Below are positions 35,101-43,260 of a stretch of DNA of 53,285 nt, in pieces. How positions within the stretch are numbered: the first letter of the stretch is position 1; every line of letters starts with the position of its first letter. The notes below the pieces were generated by a model that worked only from the letters and a program-made list of their open reading frames with translations, ran no database searches and was not told where the DNA came from. The DNA is from Phycisphaerales bacterium (GTDB lineage Bacteria > Planctomycetota > Phycisphaerae > Phycisphaerales > SM1A02): assembly GCA_030748805.1 (NCBI GenBank), contig JASMLG010000121.1, positions 1 to 53,285 of the forward strand, read 5' to 3'. The translations under genes were made by a program, and so were the position numbers.

Positions 35101-35638
35101 TGTTGCAGTTATTTTGTCTCTACTTGGAATTCTTGCTTATATTTGGTTCAGATTTGGGTCTTTGAGATATTCAATTGCGGCAATTATAGCTCTACTTCAC
35201 GATGTGATTGTTACACTCGGAGCGCTGGCTTTGGCAGGTTACGTAGCACATATTTCTTTCTTTAGCCAAACATTGAGGATTGAGGCGTTTCAAATAGATC
35301 TTGGTGTTATCGCCGCATTGTTGACAGTTATTGGTTATTCGTTGAACGATACAATTGTCATCCTTGACCGTATTAGAGAGAATCGCGGAAAAAGGCCACT
35401 TCCTACTCAGGAAATAGTGAATAATTCGATTAACCAGACAATTAGCCGTACGGTTTTGACTTCGGTAACAACTCTTATAGCTGTGGTAATTATTTACTGG
35501 GCTGGTGGAGGTGGGATTCGCCCATTCGCCTTTTCCTTATTGGTAGGTATTTTAGTTGGAACGTACAGTTCTGTTGCAATTGCAGCTCCAATTGTTTTCA
35601 AGGGCCATTCTCCGAAGCCTGAACTAGCAGAGGAGTAA
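32156..35638 (+). CDS. secDF: Fused protein-export membrane protein SecDF
   Basis: 1160 aa, SecD and SecF in one chain. The SecD part (1 to about 640) has TM1, GRDLSGGVSLIY, a long periplasmic P1 domain with an acidic helical insert (about 130-290) and five TM helices with GMAVDANVLIYERIREE. The SecF part (about 670-1160) has EFRGGTSM, a periplasmic domain, and TM helices with LHDVIVTLG and GYSLNDTIVILDRIRENRG. It uses the proton gradient to complete protein export. Fusion is common in several phyla, including planctomycetes. It follows yajC by 52 bases. Confidence 0.95.
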   Translation: MQNFLWKIILIALLLIGCIFAVTPPDKKIRLGRDLSGGVSLIYSVRMDDDVDRKSVLSQTIEVLKERVNPDGVFDIQMTPLDTDRIEVVMPLPSAQVKELAVIYKAHLENLLDGAQIRVGLLDQSLASGTAIEEFGSDGIRGELVEELQRLYDELTVATKELDQSPEDAEIEQGLADIEIDFEDTREQLLEMSLDRSEVSRMLQLSPIGEPLRDENNRVRRDDKTDEVLRGPAPRDIAIIELQTAYPQLSEELSVLIDSYNEYQNKRTGFDDPEDLIRMLRGAGVLDFRIAVQIGESEGVDVANLRAQLAEVGPDNTDSPIAGWYPINSLNEWVETPAQLASLIADPQTFLAGRKLEAAEYDGSIYILLYNDDSRSMTHTHGNKWAVTGAYQSSDQFGRPSVAFRLDGSGAGLMGRLTGPHVNDPMAIVLDGQVYTAPNLNNQINASGQITGSFSQSEINYLLRVLAAGSLEARLSHDPIAVNIIGPTIGVDNLNRGLSALGWSVIAVMIFMLFYYMIAGLVADFALLANGILIFGIMALIDGTFTLPGLAGVVLTMGMAVDANVLIYERIREELNAGARDLKEAVREGYNKVFSTIIDANLTNLIVCFVLYRTATTEVKGFAVTLSIGIVATLFTSLFVSRVIFSIYTDVLGRRTLPMLPTVFPSVAKFLHPSINWVSFRKVFWVLSFVVCGISIWLLLGRGVSMLDTEFRGGTSMTMRTKIVEDGRLLLAHTGDNSVESRVHAIGEKATGDTQKDRILAELATATVLTIGEGQIDKNGRVVSDGFQVKVANPAGIDDDAVMTETVVKAITEAFGNDLDVPPALVFSGVGTKSFEKYTHQIPQSSTTVGDVIGNNSRGDISDFRGGVIVVIEDIEPAVSIDDVQKRIDRMRQQPEYARDAGGREVEVFGIKRAATNGYKAIAVAVYDTDMNYFKNNPEVVDERVASNEWELISTALSQPQSLEQVSSFSSQIAQTMKANAIVAVILSLLGILAYIWFRFGSLRYSIAAIIALLHDVIVTLGALALAGYVAHISFFSQTLRIEAFQIDLGVIAALLTVIGYSLNDTIVILDRIRENRGKRPLPTQEIVNNSINQTISRTVLTSVTTLIAVVIIYWAGGGGIRPFAFSLLVGILVGTYSSVAIAAPIVFKGHSPKPELAEE

Positions 35639-35703
35639 TCTGAAAAGGCATGGTCTATAGCAGGAAATGGAGCTGTCACTACCCGTGATTTTTCAAGTTT
35701 TTG

Positions 35704-35712
35704 TGCTATAAA
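35704..35712 (+). promoter_or_regulatory. Extended -10 promoter element
   Basis: TGCTATAAA (extended -10), like the TGCTATAAT at 12964-12972. No clear -35. It lies 38 bases before the LysM gene start, which has AGGAGG at 35737-35742. Confidence 0.5.
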
Positions 35713-35750
35713 AGTCGATTCTGTTTCTAGATGTCAAGGAGGACTTCTTT

Positions 35751-36446
35751 ATGACGGGAACAAGCAAAGCAATTTTATCAATGTGCGTCTTACTCCTCGC
35801 TGCACTTGTTGTCTATTACGGGATGGCTCCTCAAGAGTCAGTAATGGGTAGGCAGGCAGACCTTCCAACGGAAAGGCAGTCCAAGCTTGGCAATAATCCA
35901 GGGGAGGAATATATCAAAAAACTTGGTGCTCCTCCGATCGCTGCTGATATTAAGGATGAACCTATTTCAGAAGCTTCAAGCGTAGTAGAAATTGAAGATG
36001 TTCCGGAAACAGTATTAATTGATAAACCAATTGTAGAAAAGATTTTGGAAAAGCCAGCTCAGCAACCGGTTGAAGACCCAACCTTCGTTATCTATCAAGT
36101 CAAAGAGGGGGAGACCCTTGGTGAAATAGCAAGCGAACAACTTGGAAGTTTCAAAATGTGGCGAGAGATTGCTCGAGTTAATAACATTACAGAACCAAAC
36201 AGGATAATGCCTGGGCGTACTTTAAAACTTCCAACGTTGAAGAAGGAAGAACCCAAAAACCTCATCGCTCCAGTTGTTACAGATGGTCAGATGTTACATA
36301 GGGTTCAAGATGGAGAAACCCTAAGTTCTATTGCAGGTGACTATTACGGAGACGTTAATAAGTATGCAATAATCTCAAAAGCAAATCCATCAATAGATCC
36401 AGATCGCTTGGCAATTGGGTCAGTTCTTATTATTCCTAAGCGTTAA
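35751..36446 (+). CDS. Membrane-anchored double LysM protein
   Basis: 231 aa. ATG 35751 has a perfect AGGAGG 8 bases upstream. An N-terminal anchor lies at about residues 7-25 (AILSMCVLLLAALVVYYG), then a low-complexity linker, then LysM1 at about 117-161 (YQVKEGETLGEIASEQLGSFKMWREI.. ..NRIMPGRTLKLP) and LysM2 at about 182-230 (HRVQDGETLSSIAGDYYGD.. ..LAIGSVLIIPK). LysM binds N-acetylglucosamine polymers, so a peptidoglycan-associated role is expected. The 3' end overlaps the convergent aldo/keto reductase gene by 11 bases. Confidence 0.9.
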   Translation: MTGTSKAILSMCVLLLAALVVYYGMAPQESVMGRQADLPTERQSKLGNNPGEEYIKKLGAPPIAADIKDEPISEASSVVEIEDVPETVLIDKPIVEKILEKPAQQPVEDPTFVIYQVKEGETLGEIASEQLGSFKMWREIARVNNITEPNRIMPGRTLKLPTLKKEEPKNLIAPVVTDGQMLHRVQDGETLSSIAGDYYGDVNKYAIISKANPSIDPDRLAIGSVLIIPKR

Positions 36447-37203
36447 ACAATTCTATATTTTCTTTCATCCGATTAACACTGGTGCTGCCTATAACTACGC
36501 AGTCAATCATTTCTCTTAATTGAGATGTTTGTGAAAGAAACTTAATGGCTTCTTCGCTTGGAAGATGCCCGCTGTTTAGTGCTTTTTTAATTAATACTAA
36601 TTTGCCAGTTTCATTGGCTTTTTTGATTACGGGTTCATTTACTTGATTTGCAACGTTATATTCAACCATCATTACATCAGACCATTCAAGAGCTTCTAAT
36701 TGTGCTTGTAATGTCTTGCCACTAAAACCAATCGCTTTAACTTTTCCCTCTTGTTTTGCGTTTTGAATAACATCAATAGCATCTGTCTCTTGGATTATTC
36801 TCAGGTCATCATCAGGTGCATGAATAAGAAGAATGTCTATATAGTCGGTTTGCAAATTTATCAAACTGTTTTCAATAGATAATTTCATTCCAGTTCTGGA
36901 AAAATCAAAAGTCGAATTTCCCTCTTCCCACAACTCTCCTACTTTTGAACACAAATTGAAACTGGAACGTCTGTGCTTAATCTGTTTCCCAATCCTTAAT
37001 TCACTTAATCCATAGGAAGGAGCGGTATCAATAAGAGTTATTCCGAGATCTAAAACTCCATTTAGTATCTCGTTTGACTCATCAACGGATGGGACAGGTC
37101 TACCAAACGACGCATATTTATCTCCAGCAATACGTCCAATGTGGAAAGATCCAAAGCCAACTCTACTTAAAGGGCATGTAAGGGATGTTTCTAATGTAGA
37201 CAT
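36436..37203 (-). CDS. Aldo/keto reductase
   Basis: 255 aa from ATG 37203 (MSTLETSLTCPLSRVGFGSF); the open frame runs up to 37272 but overlaps the upstream gene, and no SD settles the start. The AKR tetrad is present: Asp in LIDTAPSYG, Tyr in APSYGLSE, Lys in LCSKVG and His in LLIHAPDD. The middle has the beta-alpha barrel pattern and the C-terminus VVIGSTSVNRMKENI. NADPH-dependent reduction of a carbonyl is expected; substrate unknown. Its start lies within the FAD oxidoreductase gene, so the two are likely coupled and may act on related substrates. Confidence 0.85.
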   Translation of the reverse strand: MSTLETSLTCPLSRVGFGSFHIGRIAGDKYASFGRPVPSVDESNEILNGVLDLGITLIDTAPSYGLSELRIGKQIKHRRSSFNLCSKVGELWEEGNSTFDFSRTGMKLSIENSLINLQTDYIDILLIHAPDDDLRIIQETDAIDVIQNAKQEGKVKAIGFSGKTLQAQLEALEWSDVMMVEYNVANQVNEPVIKKANETGKLVLIKKALNSGHLPSEEAIKFLSQTSQLREMIDCVVIGSTSVNRMKENIELFNA

Positions 37204-38402
37204 GCTGTTTGTATAGTTTTCCATGGTTGATCTGTTTCCCATGGCGGTAAAGCAACATTTGGTGTAGGCCAATTAGAGAAAATTTTTGGATCAAGTTGGT
37301 TGTAAGCGGGCTTTTCTAGATAGCGTAAAATTCCGTCAGCAAGGCGTGGGGCGAATGCCAACTTCGTTGGCCAACAAGTAATAATATCTTCTTCCTCAAT
37401 AATCGTAATATCTGTAGGACGAGATCCAGAGGAGTTTGATTCACAGCGGGTTGTCTTGTACGTTGTGAATTCAGCAGAACTTAGGTCTATCTTTGGTAAA
37501 GCAATTTTAAGTTCGTGTACTGCGTGAGTAATTAATTTGTCTTGTGACATGCCATTCCCATCTTCGGCAAGTTGCCCACCGACTTGCCAGACCTGCCTAC
37601 CTGCATAATCGGTTGTAGTAGTAATCGTGACACGTGTTCTTGCCCCATCAATACAATGTCCATTAATAACTGGCAAATTGCCTCTTACCATAACCATGTG
37701 AAGAGGGCGGTTCTGTGTCTTGTCGCCAGAAAGGTGAAACAATGTTCTGAGTTCTTTATTTCCACCTCCTGCAGTTAAGATAATCTTTCTTGGAATAAGA
37801 TCCACTGGTTCGCCTGTTTCGGGATTTAACAATCGGATTAACCATGATTTGTTATGCTCGATTACCTCTACACCTCCATTGGAAGTTTGCAGAATATTTC
37901 CATTGTGATTGTGGCTTAATACCTCAATCAGACTTCTTGGCTCGATAACTTGTTCGTTAAGTCTTGCAACGCTCCCAGAAGCGCCACGAAAAAATGCAGG
38001 TAGTTCGTCTTCATCTAGTAACTGTGGTTTAATTCTAAGAGCCATTTTTGCTGCAAGCCATCCAATTTTTGATTTTATAGATTCAGTTCTCCATACATGA
38101 CAAAATTCTGATCGCATTGCAACGTTCGTCAAGTCAGGTTTAGTTTCTCCTGCAAGGCACCTTCTCCACAAAAGTGGCATCTCTCGAATTGCGATGGCAG
38201 AGCTGCCTGAATTACCTGTAATTGCATATTTCAATCCACCATGAATAATTCCCTGGGAATCAATAGTTTGACCCATCCCCATTGAATTATTTTCAAGCAG
38301 AATCGTTCTGTGACCTGAAGAGATACATTTATCAAGTGCAAAAAGCCCTGAAACACCTCCACCAAATAGTAAGCAATCCAATGGTATAGGTGCAATTTCC
38401 AT
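37191..38402 (-). CDS. FAD-dependent oxidoreductase (DAO-type)
   Basis: 403 aa. The N-terminal dinucleotide fold is FGGGVSGLFALDKC (13-26), with a second strand RTILLENN ending in the acidic residue that binds FAD ribose. It continues QTIDSQGIIHGGLKY, as in glycerol-3-phosphate dehydrogenase and D-amino acid oxidase-like enzymes (hydride chemistry at the flavin). Later motifs: KIILTAGGGN, HMVMVRGNLPVINGHCIDGARTR. Substrate is not predictable. The last 13 bases overlap the aldo/keto reductase start. It is divergent from the alpha/beta hydrolase, 41 bases apart. Confidence 0.82.
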   Translation of the reverse strand: MEIAPIPLDCLLFGGGVSGLFALDKCISSGHRTILLENNSMGMGQTIDSQGIIHGGLKYAITGNSGSSAIAIREMPLLWRRCLAGETKPDLTNVAMRSEFCHVWRTESIKSKIGWLAAKMALRIKPQLLDEDELPAFFRGASGSVARLNEQVIEPRSLIEVLSHNHNGNILQTSNGGVEVIEHNKSWLIRLLNPETGEPVDLIPRKIILTAGGGNKELRTLFHLSGDKTQNRPLHMVMVRGNLPVINGHCIDGARTRVTITTTTDYAGRQVWQVGGQLAEDGNGMSQDKLITHAVHELKIALPKIDLSSAEFTTYKTTRCESNSSGSRPTDITIIEEEDIITCWPTKLAFAPRLADGILRYLEKPAYNQLDPKIFSNWPTPNVALPPWETDQPWKTIQTACLH

Positions 38403-38431
38403 TTGCGTATCTTAGCACTTACTACTTAGTG

Positions 38432-38437
38432 TAATAT
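38432..38437 (+). promoter_or_regulatory. Candidate -10 box, near-leaderless
   Basis: TAATAT ends 6 bases before ATG 38444. No SD is present. The -35 is not clear (TTGCGT at 38403 is too far). Confidence 0.4.
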
Positions 38438-38443
38438 GCAAAG

Positions 38444-39256
38444 ATGAAATCAACACATTGGAAGATTGAAGGCAGTAGCGGTGAATTTATTCATGTAACA
38501 ACAGATGAGGCAATCCAACAACCTATAGGAGTTGTAATTATTGGACATGGTTTTAAGGGATATAAGGACTATGGGATGTTCCCTTGGCTTTCTAAACAAT
38601 TTGTTACTAATGGATTCATATCCCACAGATTCAATTATTCTCATTCTGGGATGCTTGGAGAATCAGGACCTTTTGAAAGGCCTGACTTATTTGAAACAGA
38701 CACTTGGAACAAACAGGTAGAGGATCTTAAGATTCTAATTGAAGAGTTGAAAATTGACGGTAAACCAATCTATATTTTGGGTCATTCAAGAGGAGGAGTT
38801 GCTGCTTTGCTGACGGTAGGCAGGGGAGCACAAGTTGATGGAGTTATTTCTCTATCAGCACCTGCTACTTGCAATCCTCTTTCAGAGGAAGATCAAAAGC
38901 AACTGTTGTCGCAGGGATACCTTGACTCCCCTTCATTCAGAACAAAGCAGATGTTACGCATTGGTAGCTGTTTTCTTCAAGAGCAACTGGATAATCCAAA
39001 CAGTCATGATTTACTAAAACTTGCATCAACTATTAATACTTCAGTTCTTCTTATTCATGGAGAGGATGATCCGACTGTTTCGGTTGACTCCTCAGCAAAG
39101 ATAAACTCAGTATTAAAGAAAGGAACACTGACACGTATTAAAGGTGGAGATCATGTTTTTAATACGCCAAATCCATTCCCTGTTTCCAAGCCACCATCGA
39201 GTCAACTTTTGGAAGTATGGGAGGCGATCAATTCTTGGCTAGAGATTAACGCCTAG
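38444..39256 (+). CDS. Alpha/beta hydrolase
   Basis: 270 aa. The fold is clear: GHGFKGYKDYGMFPWLS (oxyanion loop region), nucleophile elbow GHSRGG (S115), acid in HGEDDPTVSVDSS (D208 or D209) and base GGDHVFN (H237), so the triad is intact. It resembles BAAT/acyl-hydrolase-like cytosolic esterases; no signal peptide. Substrate unknown. Transcription appears leaderless. Confidence 0.85.
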   Translation: MKSTHWKIEGSSGEFIHVTTDEAIQQPIGVVIIGHGFKGYKDYGMFPWLSKQFVTNGFISHRFNYSHSGMLGESGPFERPDLFETDTWNKQVEDLKILIEELKIDGKPIYILGHSRGGVAALLTVGRGAQVDGVISLSAPATCNPLSEEDQKQLLSQGYLDSPSFRTKQMLRIGSCFLQEQLDNPNSHDLLKLASTINTSVLLIHGEDDPTVSVDSSAKINSVLKKGTLTRIKGGDHVFNTPNPFPVSKPPSSQLLEVWEAINSWLEINA

Positions 39257-39276
39257 AGTATCCCTTGTGAATGTTG

Positions 39277-39317
39277 CTGTCACTTTGAAAGGGGAAAGGG
39301 AGTGATGGTTTGTTGGA
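39277..39317 (+). repeat. Dispersed convergent-gap repeat, copy 1
   Basis: Begins CTGTCACTTTGAAAGG; about 40 bp closely matching 50722-50761 with one-base indels. It lies between convergent hydrolase and smc genes. Confidence 0.75.
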
Positions 39318-39326
39318 AATGTTTGT

Positions 39327-42300
39327 TTAGTCAGTGAGAACTGCGCTGGACTGGTTTTGAGGTCTGGTTTCTACAATTGGGGTGACTTCCTTCGTAGATC
39401 GCTCTTGGGCTGTAGAGTCAATTTCACCTTTATTGCCTACCTCATCTACAGTGACAGCAACATGTTTCGACACACCTCTTTCTTGCATTGTTACTCCGTA
39501 CAACTTGTCGCATTCGACCATAGTTCGTTTATGATGAGTAATGACAATAAAATGGCTATTGTCTAAGAAGTGGTGGAGAGAGCTTGCAAAGCGATGTGTG
39601 TTTGATTCGTCAAGCGCTGCGTCTACTTCGTCAAGGATACAGAACGGTGACGGTTTTGCTTTGAAAATGCTAAGCAAAAGGGCAACTGCGGTCATTGCCT
39701 GCTCACCACCACTTAGTTGTGATATTACCCTTGGTTGCTTTCCAGGTGGTTTTGCTTTTATTTCTATCCCAGCTTCAAGCAAATCTACATCCCCATTCTC
39801 ATCAGGCAACATCATGATGTCAGCACTACCACCACCAAATAGTTTTCTAAACATTCCCTGAGAACCTGCGAAATGTTCGCGAATTAAATTGAAGGCTTCT
39901 TCAAATCGAGTTTTGCTTAGTTCTTCGAGTTCTGAGATTAAGTCGGTTAATGATTTGACTGAAGCGTCAATATCAATCACCTGTTGTGCAAGATCAACAT
40001 TGCGTTCTTCTAGTGTTTTTTCTTCCTCAATTGCATCTAGGTTGACATTACCAAGTTTTTTAATTTCATTCTTTAGTGTCTCAGTTTCTTCCTCAAGAAT
40101 CACTCGGTCTTCGGTTGGTCGATCGCCAACTTCTGCGTTGGATTTCCATGAAGTATATTCTTGTGAAACATCCAATTCAAGTTCTTCTAAAGTTCTCTCC
40201 TCTAAATTCTCTCGATTTATTTCTGCTTCTCTACGGCTAAGTTCAAGTGCGTGTGCGTCACGTTCTAGGTGTTGTCCTTTGTTGCGGATGTTCTGAAGAT
40301 TTGTTGCAGAAATTTCAACTGCTTGATCTGCTTCTTTTACTTTTTCGTTGAATGAGTCAATTTCAAGTTTGCATTTTTCATAGGCAACTTTACGACCTTC
40401 AATCTCTTCAATTGCATCTTGCTTTGATCCTTCTAGTTGCTCAAGTTGTCCAAGACGTCTAGCTATTTGATCTTGAAGCAATGTTTTTTGTCTGGTTAAT
40501 TCTTCCTGAGCAGTTTCGATGTGTCGTAATTCCCTGCGGTTTGCCTCATGCTTTTCCCCAATCTGACCAAGATTAACTCGAGCAGCAGTAAGAAGTTCGG
40601 CTGCTACCTCAGATTTGTCAAGAGCATTCTCAAAGTTCTCTCTTAAAGCATCGCGTTTTTTTGTTGACTCATTAATTTTGTTTAACAAAGAATCCGCTTG
40701 TTCTTGTGTACTGCCAAAGTGTGACTTGCTGATTGAAATCTGTTGTTCTAGTTCTTCTAGTTCTTCTGTAAGAGTGTGTAGTTGGCGCGAACACCTATGA
40801 GTGTCATCTTCAATTCTCTGGAGTTGATATTCGTGCTCAACTACTGCGTTCCTAGCGTCCCGCACAAGATGCGATGCATCTCTTTGTTGTTGTTTTGCCT
40901 GTTCACTTTCGTGTAATAATTCACTCAATTGACTCTGTCTTTGCTCAATCTGCTGATCTAGAGCCGATACTTCAATGGTAAGAGCACTAATTTCAATTTT
41001 CCTAGACAACCACCCATTCTGCTCACTTTGTTGTGATTTTCCTACAAAGATCCGTCCGTCAGATTCAACTAATTCTCCATCTTTAGTTACGAATCTCCAA
41101 TTTGGATGCATTCTTTGTAACTCGAATGCCGCCTCTAATGTTGAGCAGAATGCTGTGTTGGACAGAATGATTGCTGCAGCGTTTTTTGCATGCTCAGCTA
41201 CTTGAATAAGTGAAAGAAGCGGAGTTATGCCACTTGGCACTTCCATATTTGGCACATCATGATCAGTTGGCAACAGCCCAATGCGGCCTTTGACATTTGA
41301 TAGTGTTTTCTCGACTTGTAAAACCGCGTCGGAAGTGTTTACTAACAACAATTGAACGTTTTGCCCCAGAGCAATCTCTACAACATTGGCGTCAGCATGT
41401 TGAGTATTTATTGCATCTCCTAGAATTCCGCTTACTTGAGGGAATTGATCGGGATTATTGAGCACATGCTTTACGGCATCAGTTAAACCTTCGCGAGCAT
41501 GTTGCATCTCTTCAAGGAGATGAAGACGTGAGCCAGAAGCTGCACGCTGGTGTCTCATGGATTCCAAGTCGCTGGTCAACTGTTCTGCTTGTTCTCCGAG
41601 TGAATGGGCTGACTTATCGTGTGACTTCAGAACTTCTTCATGTTTGTTTACGGATAGTTTGGATTCAGATAAAAGACCAAGGGTAGTTTCACGTTTGTTG
41701 TGAAGTGAGAACAACTCTTGTTCAAGTTTTGTTTTACTCAAGGTAGAACGATTCAGATTTTCTTGTTGGCTATTAAGACGTTCCTTTGCTGACTGAGCAA
41801 CAGCGTTAATTCTAGATTGTTCAGTGTTGCACGATTCGATTTCGTCCTGAATTTCTGTAAGCAGGTCTTGGATTTTAACTACTTGCTGTTGAAGGGTAGA
41901 GTGCTCGTTTGAGATGCGATCAACTTCTCTGTCAATATCAGCAAGCCGTTCGGCAGAAGCACCTATTTCTTCTCTAGCGGATTCATGTTGTCCAGCAATT
42001 ACTTCTTGCCGAGTTTTTAAGTCATTTAAACGTGATCGGTCTTCTACAAGTTGTTGCCTTGACTCTGCAATTGACCTATCAATTAAGTCGCATCGCTGAT
42101 TTGAGTGTCGGATTGCTGACTCATGCTCAGTTGAGTTTTGTAGTAGGGATTGATGGTCGGTATGAAGAGTATGCCGGTCAACTTCTTTCTGACGTTTTAT
42201 ATCTTCAAGTTCAATTACTTCTTGAGTTAATTGTTGTCTTTCATTTTCTAAAATTGTGAGTCTGCTAGTAAGCCCAAGTAACTGGGAATGAAGTTCGTGG

Positions 42301-43034
42301 AAGTGGTCAAGAACTACATCTGTTCGAATTTCTTTAAGGCGAGAGTCAAGAGCAGTATACTTTCTCGCTTTTTCAGCTTGACCTCGTACTATGCGAAGTC
42401 GCCGTTCAGTATTTGCAAGTTGTTCCCTAACTCGAACTAGGTTAATATCAGTCCTCTCTAATTTGCGTTCTGCCTCTTTTCTTCGAGTTTTGAAACGTGC
42501 TACTCCAGCGGCTTCCTCTAAAATGCCACGCCTTTCAGTTGGATTTGCCTGCAGCATTGCCGCAACTCTTCCTTGTTCAATTATTGAGTAGGCATTTGTT
42601 CCTATACCTGTATCTAAAAACAACTCACGGATATCTTTCATCCGCACTTTATTTCCGTTTATTAAATATTCACTTCGTCCATCTCGGTATAGTCGTCTAG
42701 CGACTGCTACTTCATCAGTATCAATTGATAAAAACCTACGATCATCAGGATCCTTTGTTTTTGAATTAACGATGGGGTTATCAAATGTTAGTGTTACAAT
42801 TGCTGCTCCAAGTGGTTTACGAACAGCAGAGCCAGCAAAAATAACATCCAGCATTGCCTCACCACGTAAACTCTTGGCGGATCTCTCACCGAGAACCCAC
42901 TTGACAGCGTCCACTACGTTAGATTTACCACAACCGTTAGGTCCGACGATGCCGATTATTGGCGCATCAAATAAAAACTCCGTTGTGTCAGCGAAGGATT
43001 TGAAGCCAGTAATAGTGATTTTTGATAGCCGCAT
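39327..43034 (-). CDS. smc: Chromosome segregation protein SMC
   Basis: 1235 aa, close to the usual 1180-1200. Walker [10 protein letters not shown] (31-39). The N-terminal head contains [23 protein letters not shown]. Long coiled coils are interrupted by a hinge at about 520-680 ([23 protein letters not shown]). The C-terminal head has the ABC signature [15 protein letters not shown], Walker [13 protein letters not shown] and the D-loop. It compacts and segregates chromosomes, normally with ScpA and ScpB, which are not seen here. The start is firm: AGGAGG lies 8 bases upstream of ATG 43034. The C-terminal 60 residues are a variable tail. Confidence 0.96.
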   Translation of the reverse strand: MRLSKITITGFKSFADTTEFLFDAPIIGIVGPNGCGKSNVVDAVKWVLGERSAKSLRGEAMLDVIFAGSAVRKPLGAAIVTLTFDNPIVNSKTKDPDDRRFLSIDTDEVAVARRLYRDGRSEYLINGNKVRMKDIRELFLDTGIGTNAYSIIEQGRVAAMLQANPTERRGILEEAAGVARFKTRRKEAERKLERTDINLVRVREQLANTERRLRIVRGQAEKARKYTALDSRLKEIRTDVVLDHFHELHSQLLGLTSRLTILENERQQLTQEVIELEDIKRQKEVDRHTLHTDHQSLLQNSTEHESAIRHSNQRCDLIDRSIAESRQQLVEDRSRLNDLKTRQEVIAGQHESAREEIGASAERLADIDREVDRISNEHSTLQQQVVKIQDLLTEIQDEIESCNTEQSRINAVAQSAKERLNSQQENLNRSTLSKTKLEQELFSLHNKRETTLGLLSESKLSVNKHEEVLKSHDKSAHSLGEQAEQLTSDLESMRHQRAASGSRLHLLEEMQHAREGLTDAVKHVLNNPDQFPQVSGILGDAINTQHADANVVEIALGQNVQLLLVNTSDAVLQVEKTLSNVKGRIGLLPTDHDVPNMEVPSGITPLLSLIQVAEHAKNAAAIILSNTAFCSTLEAAFELQRMHPNWRFVTKDGELVESDGRIFVGKSQQSEQNGWLSRKIEISALTIEVSALDQQIEQRQSQLSELLHESEQAKQQQRDASHLVRDARNAVVEHEYQLQRIEDDTHRCSRQLHTLTEELEELEQQISISKSHFGSTQEQADSLLNKINESTKKRDALRENFENALDKSEVAAELLTAARVNLGQIGEKHEANRRELRHIETAQEELTRQKTLLQDQIARRLGQLEQLEGSKQDAIEEIEGRKVAYEKCKLEIDSFNEKVKEADQAVEISATNLQNIRNKGQHLERDAHALELSRREAEINRENLEERTLEELELDVSQEYTSWKSNAEVGDRPTEDRVILEEETETLKNEIKKLGNVNLDAIEEEKTLEERNVDLAQQVIDIDASVKSLTDLISELEELSKTRFEEAFNLIREHFAGSQGMFRKLFGGGSADIMMLPDENGDVDLLEAGIEIKAKPPGKQPRVISQLSGGEQAMTAVALLLSIFKAKPSPFCILDEVDAALDESNTHRFASSLHHFLDNSHFIVITHHKRTMVECDKLYGVTMQERGVSKHVAVTVDEVGNKGEIDSTAQERSTKEVTPIVETRPQNQSSAVLTD

Positions 43035-43115
43035 GAAGAATGGACCTCCTGTCTCGTGAAACGGTTCCGTCCTGAAACCGCCCCCTTACACAAAAAAACG
43101 CTATCTGACCATAAA

Positions 43116-43176
43116 AGTGGACAGCCAAAACGGGCAGCCAAGGTGGACAGCCAAAACGGACAGCCAAAACGGACAG
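43116..43176. repeat. Imperfect short tandem repeat upstream of smc
   Basis: Five units built on GGACAGCCAAAAC (11-15 bp each; one is GGGCAGCCAAG), with the last breaking off as GGACAGATAG. It lies 80 bases before the smc start. Confidence 0.8.
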
Positions 43177-43260
43177 ATAGTGTCCTATGTTAACGTGAAA
43201 AGCCACGTTGCAAAGATAATTATCGGGGTTTTTATGCCAAGAAGCCCAAAAAAACGCATA

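Noticed and set aside
38503..39017. Short frames within the alpha/beta hydrolase and smc genes on other strands
   Set aside because: Shadows of clear coding sequence without start signals or domains.
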